A stretch of DNA of 64,000 nucleotides from Chimonanthus salicifolius. Lineage: Eukaryota; Streptophyta; Magnoliopsida; Laurales; Calycanthaceae. Each line of letters begins with the position of its first letter. Within the stretch, counting starts at the first letter, position 1. The position numbers and the translations under genes were made by a program. Below the pieces are notes generated by a model. That model was not told the DNA's origin, made no database searches, and saw only the letters and a list, made by a program, of their open reading frames with translations. Shown in pieces: positions 57,061-64,000 of the stretch. Location: contig CM023539.1 in assembly GCA_013350335.1 (NCBI GenBank), forward strand, positions 22,933,043-22,997,042. The letters run 5' to 3'.

Positions 57061-58239
57061 ATCAACCCTAATTGGCAAAAAGATTCGCATGGGCTACTAT
57101 TGTTGTTCGCCTGTTCCACTTCCTCTCTACCACTTTCAAACTCCACAAACAGGTGACCGCCCGTTCGACTTCCTCTCTCCCTCTTGCGATTATAAAACTC
57201 ATCCTATTAACCCTAATGTCATACTCCAGAGTACAGAAAATCAGATCCTTAGCTGTTCCAGTTCTTCTCTCGCTCTTGCGATTCCTTCTTGATATTCTCT
57301 CACTTCTCCTTCCGCCTCTTCTTCCTCTGGTGAATCTCTGGCGATTTGTTGTTTTATTTGGCAAGCCTCTTACACTGCCACCCTCTGGACATCAAATTCG
57401 TGCCTCGCACAATCGCACGCCATTGATTGCTCATCTGCGGACGCATCCCAAATCTGACCCTCGCACAGTTGCACGCCACTTATCGCTCATCCTTGGATGC
57501 TTTGCCAGTTGTTGTTCGATTCCAACCTTTCTCCAAATTCTAACTACAGGTTCGATTCAAAATCATTGTTTGGGATTGTTATCTAAAACTAAGTTTAATA
57601 GTGTCCATCTTGTTGCAGTGCCTACCTTTGTTTATGCGTGTGCTCTGTATTTGTGTTTTTCTTTTCTTTTGTTTCTCAGTTTCTTGTTATTTTATTTGGA
57701 TTCTTTTTCTTTTCTCTACTGAACTGCAAAAACTCTGTTTTGAATGTTCCTTTCGATCACAGGTTTAGTGGGGATTTTTCATGTGTAAAAAAATCAATTA
57801 CCTGTAGTATATTATGTTGTTGAATAGGTACAAGCACCATACCAGTAGCCTGTCATTGTTTTCACTATTGAGTGAAAATGCCTTGGTCTATTTTCATCTT
57901 GTGGTGGCAATGGCTTGCAGTAGTGACATAAGTTGCATTTGGATATAGAATTTTTTTTGGCCAATTACATAGGCAATTAATTTTTGATAACATATTATTT
58001 CTATTTTAAGGAGAAAACTTTTGACCCATAAATGGGGAAAACATAAAATTGATGGAAGAAATTGTCCTTCTGTGAACTTGTTCATTGTGCGTTTGATGGC
58101 TAATTTTTTTATCAAACTTATGTTTATATTATTTTTCTCTTTCATACCCTTTATCATCATCTTTATACTCAATTTGAACTTATTATCAATGGTTAAAACT
58201 CTTTATCCTTTAAAATTATATTTAGATTTTTTAAATGCC
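57061..58239. other. Core of the inverted repeat, unassigned
   Basis: Contains a 216-codon open frame (57072-57722) rich in Leu, Ser and Phe. It resembles no family I know and changes character along its length, so I do not call it a gene. The rest is AT-rich. Confidence 0.35.
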
Positions 58240-58556
58240 AGATGGACTGTAACTTCGTAAGTAATGTTAGAGGGTCAAAATTTAGTTGTTTCTTCTTCAG
58301 CTTAATTTAATGGCAGTGGATATGAGTTCTCTGCAGCGATATAAAATTAGTATTTTAAATTTTAAATGTACGCTATATAATAAAAATTATGAAGTTTTAA
58401 TACTCTTGCAATCTTATTCTAACTGGAGAGAAACCTTTAGTGGGCCTTTTTAAGTTAGTCATTTTCGTGATGCATTGGTATTTAAATGAGTTATGTGGTG
58501 AAGGTATTTGGATGTGAGTGAACAACTTTATAGGCCCATTTTTGTGCAGTATTTTT
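58240..58556 (+). repeat. Direct repeat, copy 1
   Basis: TAACTTCGTAAGTAATGTTA through TATAGGCCCATTT recurs at 60302-60625 with roughly one difference in ten. One copy is inside the inverted repeat and one outside. Confidence 0.78.
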
Positions 58557-58656
58557 CTAAACCATTTATATCAAATGAATATTTGATGTGTCCGTTTGAA
58601 TTACAGTAGACCATTTAATGGATCTATTGAAAATTCGACAAGTTATATAATTGGTG

Positions 58657-59165
58657 GATAAGTGACAAAAGTCCCACATCGGTTAATTTGTGAAACCAAT
58701 GACTTTATATAACACTTGAGACACCCTTCTCTTAATAGCTAACTTTTGAGAGTGAGTTCTACCTTAAGAATATTATCAAGTCATAGTTTTCTAAAATGGT
58801 ATTAGAGCACGTTCCGCATGCAGCTGTTTGGTGCAGTTGCATGTGAGTGTGGATTTTAAGTTTCCACGTTCAGCTACAAGGTGCAGTTGCATGTGAGCGC
58901 AAGTATAAAATGACAGAAGTCCTGCATTGATTAATTTGTGAAACCAATGACTCGATATGTCTCTGAATGACTAACTTTTGAGAATGAGTTCTACTTCAAG
59001 AATGTTATTATGTCATAATTTTCTAAAATGGTATTAGAGCGCGTTTTGCGTGTAGCCGTATGGTGCAATTGCATGTAAGGAGGGCATGTGTAAAGTGACA
59101 AAAGGCCCACCTCGATTAATTTGTGAAGTAAATTACTCTATACGACACTTTAGACACCCTTCTTA
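58657..59165 (+). mobile_element. Tandem TRIM-like units, cluster 1
   Basis: Units begin GTGACAAAAGTCCCACATCG (about 58663), ATGACAGAAGTCCTGCATTG (58911) and GTGACAAAAGGCCCACCTCG (59096). Two contain TTCTAAAATGGTATTAGAGC, a primer-binding-like site (TGGTATTAGAGC), at about 58790 and 59020. GTGCAGTTGCATGTGAG recurs in the interior parts. The alternation of LTR, primer site, interior and LTR fits tandem TRIMs. Confidence 0.65.
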
Positions 59166-59214
59166 TAATTTTCTTATTCAATTCCAAACGATGTAAATTT
59201 GAATTCTATATTTA

Positions 59215-59965
59215 TGAATGAAATAAGAGTGCAATGAAATATTTATTCTATGGTTTTCCAATTATTCAGTTATGTATGGTAATTATTTGATATTATTTTG
59301 TTTTTTGAAATAAAGTCTAAGTTCGGCTTTAATTTTAATTGTTTCAAATTAGATGCGATTAAAATTTAGATGAATAGACTTTATCCTCTTTTTCTAAGGC
59401 TCTTGTTTTAAAGAGTGCGATGAAATATTTTAGATATGGAGGAGAAGTATAAATTTTATTCAGTCTAAGGTCTCATTTGAAATGGTTATTTTAATGATGC
59501 TCATAGATTTGATTTTTAGAATAATTTTGAATGAAAAATATGAATGCATGGTTGTTAATTTATGTAAGCTCCAATTTTTAAGCTTTTGTTTTGTTTATGA
59601 AATATGGAAAACAATGCGACCTTGATTTTCTAAACCAATTCCAATGTAAATATGTAAATATGTTGTTTTTATTTAATTCTTTATTCTTTATTTTTATAAA
59701 TCCGAATCAATGATGGAACTAGGTTGGGATTGAAATAGAATATCTTAATTAGATCTAGGTTAGATTTAGGCTATTTTTAGATTTCTTAATTAATTCCACC
59801 GTTAAATGTGCTAAACGATTTTATTCCAAATATTATGATTAGTTTATATTTTGTTAATATTTTTATTGGATATATTTTCCATAATTCTTTTGGGTTCGAC
59901 CTCACACTCAATTGCTATACTATTTTATGGTTTGTGCATTTGCGAGTATAAATGTAAAACTTTTG
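59215..59965 (-). repeat. Right arm of the inverted repeat
   Basis: The reverse complement aligns with 56090-56822 end to end, with scattered substitutions and small indels. Together the arms enclose 56823-59214. Confidence 0.8.
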
Positions 59966-60301
59966 ATACAATAAAGGTGCAACCACATGCTCAATTTGTT
60001 GCTTGGTATCTTTCAAAATTTTAACAATTGTTGTTTTATCCAATGGCTGGACATTGATGAGTGACTCTGATGGTGGAGGAGAAAAACCAAAGTGCCTGGC
60101 TAGCATAGTCAAGAGATCATATTAGCTTAAGACACAATCATGCATCAAATTCCACTAGTATTCAATACCATCTTTTGTCCCATTGAAAATCCAAAATTGG
60201 AATTTGACTTGTCAATGACACTACCAATGCTCCTTTTAGAATCTAAATAATTTGGGACTTTATTAAGAGATTACAGATGTAAGTGGTTTTCTACATGCAT
60301 T
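59966..60301 (-). other. Unassigned, short minus-strand open frame
   Basis: A frame at 59915-60112 reads MTMLARHFGFSPPPSESLIN. It could be a retroelement gag shred, but nothing decisive is visible. Confidence 0.3.
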
Positions 60302-60625
60302 TTATTGGTTTAGATGGATCGTAACTTCGTAAGTAATGTTAGAGGGTCCAAATTTAGTTGTTTCTTGTTCAGCTTAACTTAATGGCAGTGGACATGAACT
60401 CTCTCCAGCAGTATAAAATTTACATTTAAAATTTTAAATACAATTTCTATAATAAAATTATGAAGTTTTAATACTCTTGCAATCGTATTCCAACTAGAGA
60501 GAAACCTTCAATGAGTTTTTTTATGTTGGTCATTTTCGTTATGCATTGGAATTTAGATGAGTTATGTGGTGAAGCTATTTGGATGTGAGTGAACAACTTT
60601 ATAGGCCCATTTATGTGTAGTATTA
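60302..60625 (+). repeat. Direct repeat, copy 2
   Basis: Same phrases as 58240-58556. Here the copy is followed by different sequence (ATTATCAGAAAAGTTCAAG). Confidence 0.78.
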
Positions 60626-61367
60626 TCAGAAAAGTTCAAGTTTGACAAAATCTGTGTTCATTAGTTCAGTGATCTGGCTCTCAGGAGGGAAAATTAGTTA
60701 TTTCACAATGTTATTTGTTTTATATGAAAAACCTATGAATAGTAATTTGAAAACTACCTGAGTGTATGAGACCACGTTAGACCTTGAAATTCGCACACAC
60801 GCTATGTCTTTGAGTATTGCACTCAGTGGTATTATCGATTTTTTTTGATAATTTCCCGGGATATGATTTTTAAACGAGCATTATCTAAAAACCCCGATTT
60901 TTCAGATACACCATATTCCGAAAATTTGCAAATGTTTATCAAAGGTAATCAGTGTGTTAACAAAAACTTTGGCATTTTTAGAATTTTAATTTGATATTTT
61001 AAACGAAGAATCAGAGCGACGAAATTCAGAGAATATAGACTGTCTATTTTGATAAAATATTGGTTTTGTGAAAAACACCCGATTTTCAATGTCGGGACGG
61101 ATTTCCGACTTCGCCAACCTAAGGAAACCCTGCGTCCACAACTCAACTGCGGTGTCAGATTTTATCAATTTGATTTCTAAAGTGTCGGAAATTGTAATAC
61201 TTGGAAATAATGATTATTTTAGATATTTTATAAGATATTTTTGGATCTTATGAAATAAAAGGAAAGAAAAATGAGCAAATAATCTAAGCCACACGAAAAC
61301 CTATGGGTGGGATTAATTAGAAAAAGTTATAAATAGATGCATGAGGTTGGTTTAAAATTCAGTTTTG
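60626..61367. other. No feature recognised
   Basis: AT-rich sequence between two repeat clusters with no coding or transposon signature that I can support. Confidence 0.4.
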
Positions 61368-61935
61368 CCATCTCTTAATAGCTAACTTTTGAGACACCCT
61401 TCTCTTAATAGCTAACTTTTGAGAGTAAGTTTTACCTCAAGAATGTTATTAAGTCATAGTTTTCTAAGATGGTATTAGAGCACGTTCCGTTTGCAGCCGT
61501 TTGGTGCAGTTGCATGTGAGTGCGGATTTTAAGTTTCCACATTTAGCTATAAGGCGTAGTTGCATGTGAGGGCCGGTGTAAAGTGACAAAAGTCCCGCAT
61601 TGATTAATTTGTGAAACCAATGACTCTATATGACACTTGAGACACCCTTCTCTCAATGACTAACTTTTGAGAGTGAGTTCAACCTCAAGAATGTTATCAT
61701 GTCAGAATTTTCTAAAATAGTATTAGAGCACGTTTTATGTGTAGCAGTATGGTGCAATTGCAAGTAAGGCGAGTATGAAGTTTCCACATTCAGCCTCAGG
61801 GCAGAACTGCACATGAGGGTGGGTGTAAATGGCAAAAGTCCCACATCGATTAATTTGTGAAGTAAATTACTCTATATGACACTTGAGACACCCTTCTCCA
61901 CCTCAAGAATGTTATCAAATCATAGTTTTCTAACA
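61368..61935 (+). mobile_element. Tandem TRIM-like units, cluster 2
   Basis: Same unit: GACACCCTTCTCTTAATAGC near 61394, GTGACAAAAGTCCCGCATTG near 61580, AAAAGTCCCACATCGATT near 61833. TGGTATTAGAGC is at about 61470 and a variant TAGTATTAGAGC near 61718. Close to cluster 1 in sequence. Confidence 0.65.
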
Positions 61936-62007
61936 TTGACCCATTTTGATCTGTATAGAACATTTGATAGGTCTCTTTACAATGCGAGGAACATTTAAGA
62001 GTGACTG

Positions 62008-63390
62008 TAACGTTCAGTCCCACTACGGGCACGTTATCTCCAAAATAATTCACAAAACTCTACAAAAGATATCTTGGGTAAATTTTTTATTTTTGAAATG
62101 GGAAAACTCCCCTCCCATTTACACACTCGCCTACAGCATAGAATACACACCATAGCATAATAATAATAATCTCAAGAAAATAAAATTTAAGGTAACAACA
62201 AGTTAACTATATGTTATTACAATCATCCACAAAGCATGCGATAAAGAAATCTTAAGCAGATCAAAGGTTCTCTCAAACAAAGTATAAACATAAATGCTAA
62301 GATCTGCAGCTCCACTCCTAACCTTGGTCGAGGGGATCGCCTGAGCCCTCCTCCACCAGAGTGCCAGGAAGGCATGGGAGTGTGCTCCACATGCTCAGTG
62401 AGAGAATAATCATATATCACATGCCACCAAACGCAAAACATATACGATGGATGAATGCAATCAAGCCTAACATGCCTACGTGCACAACCGCTCCAGCGCG
62501 TACCAACACCTAATACACGGACCAGCGTCTAACAAATCTTTACCTAACCAACCAGTCAACCCTTAGGCAAACCCAAGGCGACTCACACAAGGTCACCGAC
62601 ATCCCTGTCTAACCACCAAGTCAAAGGTGACCAGAAGCATACAACAAACCTTGACCACGAGCTGGACTTACATACGTTGTATCCCCGCCAATGCATAGGC
62701 AGCCTCTAGGCCCGCTAGTTTGACTGTCACTAGATTCACATTGTCCTAACCTCATTTCAAAAGGAAAGTACCGCAAGTCGTAAGACATTGGTATCCTGGT
62801 TAGCGCCCAAGCGGTCTCATGGGCTTCCACTAACTTGACAACAAAATGCCACAACCACTACACACTCACATACTAGATCAGTCATGGTCTTCCCGTCAAT
62901 GCCTAAGCGGCCTTAGGGCTCCCACTTGTTTAACCATCAAGAGACATCCATGAAACCTCCATGTCAATGCATGGGCGGCCTCAAAGGCTCCCGCCCGTCT
63001 GACCTACCAGTGTACCTCTGTGTCAACGCTTAAGCAGTCACCAAAGCTCCAGCTCGTTTGACCCACCGGAGTCAAAATAATGGCTACAGACTAGCCTCGA
63101 AAGCAACAATTGTCAGGTGTTACGTACCCAACGACCAAAATAAGGATCACTCAACCATCCCTAGGGCATCATCAACACACCCCCGCTAACTATAGGGAGT
63201 AAATCGACTAACATTTGAAGCTAGAGTAGTGTAACCTAACACACCACATGATTCACTCACAGCACTTGAACCGCTCTACACCTTAAGTAGCCAATCCATA
63301 CTAGGAGAAATCTCTAACATCTGATGTGACGAAGTGATGTAGGCCTACGGTTAGATATGTGAAAATCTGCCAGTAGCCATGCAGTTTCAG
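62008..63390 (-). repeat. Reverse-oriented, diverged LTR of the solo LTR B family
   Basis: Left end TGTAACGTTCAGTCCCACTA parallels the reverse complement of the solo LTR B end (TGTAACGACCCGTCCTACTA). GTGTGCTCCACATGCTCAGT at 62381 mirrors the ACTGGGCATGTAGAGCTCAC of LTR B. It has a degenerate tandem repeat at 62685-63070. The right end is not defined and no target duplication was found. Confidence 0.6.
62685..63070. repeat. Degenerate ~75-bp tandem repeat
   Basis: Phrases of the type GTCAATGCATGGGCGGCCTC, then GGCTCCCGCCCGTCTGACC, recur about four to five times with many differences. Confidence 0.65.
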
Positions 63391-63894
63391 AGTATGGTCT
63401 CTGAAATACCCACGTTGCCGATTACGGTTTGTAAAAGGATTCTACTTTTGTAAGGGTTTGCTCAAACAATGCCCAAACCAATTGAACAAGTTTCCCATAA
63501 ATTCAATTTAGTATATGGATTTTCTAGAGTAATTTTCTCTTCTAATTGAATTTGATTTGTGGAAGCAGAATTAAAAGAGACAATGATGAATTCGAAATTT
63601 TCACTACTTAATATAAGAAAAAATATAAGACTAATTGAATTGAATTAAACCTGATACTTATTAATAAATGAACTTGAATCCCGGTTCAAGGTTTGGCTGA
63701 AAATCGGAGGGCTGAAGCCCTGTGTGAAACACCTAACTCCAAGAGTCTTTGATTTTCTCTAAATTTCAATTGTATAAAATGACTCAAAATCCTAATTTGG
63801 CCATCCGATCATGGCTCTCTTAATTGCAATAAAAAAAAAAAAGAAAGAGAATAAAATCAATCAAGTACTAATCACTGTTGTTGTCTTAAATTTA
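63391..63894. other. Unassigned sequence
   Basis: AT-rich, with an A run at 63831-63842. Nothing else recognised. Confidence 0.4.
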
Positions 63895-64000
63895 GTCGCA
63901 AGCGCACAAACCATTCATAGTATAACAATGTGAGAGCGAGGTCGAACCCAAAAGAAAATCTAAACATATATGAACTAAAATTTAAATTTATGTCCTCTAA
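63895..64000 (+). repeat. Third copy of the inverted-repeat arm (cut by window edge)
   Basis: GTCGCAAGCGCACAAACCAT, then GTGAGAGCGAGGTCGAACCC, matches 56105-56175 in the same orientation. It continues beyond the window. Confidence 0.7.

Noticed and set aside
57072..57722. 216-codon plus-strand open frame
   Set aside because: Low-complexity Leu/Ser/Phe composition, no domain, no splice or start context, and located in a repeat core. Chance frame more likely than a gene.

Overview
This is nuclear DNA from a flowering plant, probably not a grass. It is AT-rich, carries one intron-containing housekeeping gene, and is otherwise packed with plant-type retroelements (Ty3/gypsy chromovirus, Ty1/copia, L1-type LINEs, TRIMs) and small DNA transposons nested in one another. 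There is no operon structure, no CRISPR array, and no RNA gene that I can support. The species cannot be named from the sequence.

Region 1 (1-28,500): the 3' part of a plus-strand gene for a CDKAL1-type tRNA methylthiotransferase, the radical-SAM enzyme that makes ms2t6A at position 37 of tRNA. Eight exons (2071-2320, 2487-2606, 2718-2793, 8200-8408, 8995-9103, 22999-23091, 26954-27114, 27721 to the stop) join in phase with GT-AG borders. The N-terminal exons lie upstream of the window. Introns are inflated by transposons, one to 13.9 kb. The last exon carries a reading-frame break: the frame in use stops at 27996, while the conserved C-terminal membrane segment continues in the next frame to 28270.

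Region 2 (introns): intron 3 holds a TRIM with its target duplication, an LTR-element remnant and a LINE tail. The 13.9-kb intron 5 holds a foldback MITE, a minus-strand copia element with three further insertions or fragments inside it, a hAT element with an 8-bp duplication, and a 5'-truncated minus-strand LINE. Intron 6 holds three separate local tandem duplications and a LINE insertion with a 12-bp duplication. Intron 7 holds a large hairpin.

Region 3 (30,240-54,509): a nested stack. The outermost element is a gag-only, copia-like element (minus strand) with 1.75-kb LTRs. A chromovirus (31,271-49,017, minus strand) sits inside its left LTR. Two solo LTRs, each with a clean 5-bp target duplication, sit inside the chromovirus (35,393-39,448 and 43,850-48,549). 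The gag-only element's LTR promoter has a TATA box next to a dense cluster of CRT/DRE core motifs, which suggests stress-responsive expression.

Region 4 (54,510-64,000): no intact gene. It contains a 0.75-kb inverted repeat around a 2.4-kb core, tandem TRIM-like units with primer-binding sites, dispersed direct repeats, and a reverse-oriented LTR related to the solo LTR at 43.8-48.5 kb. Everything outside the methylthiotransferase exons looks like transposon sequence or its decay products.
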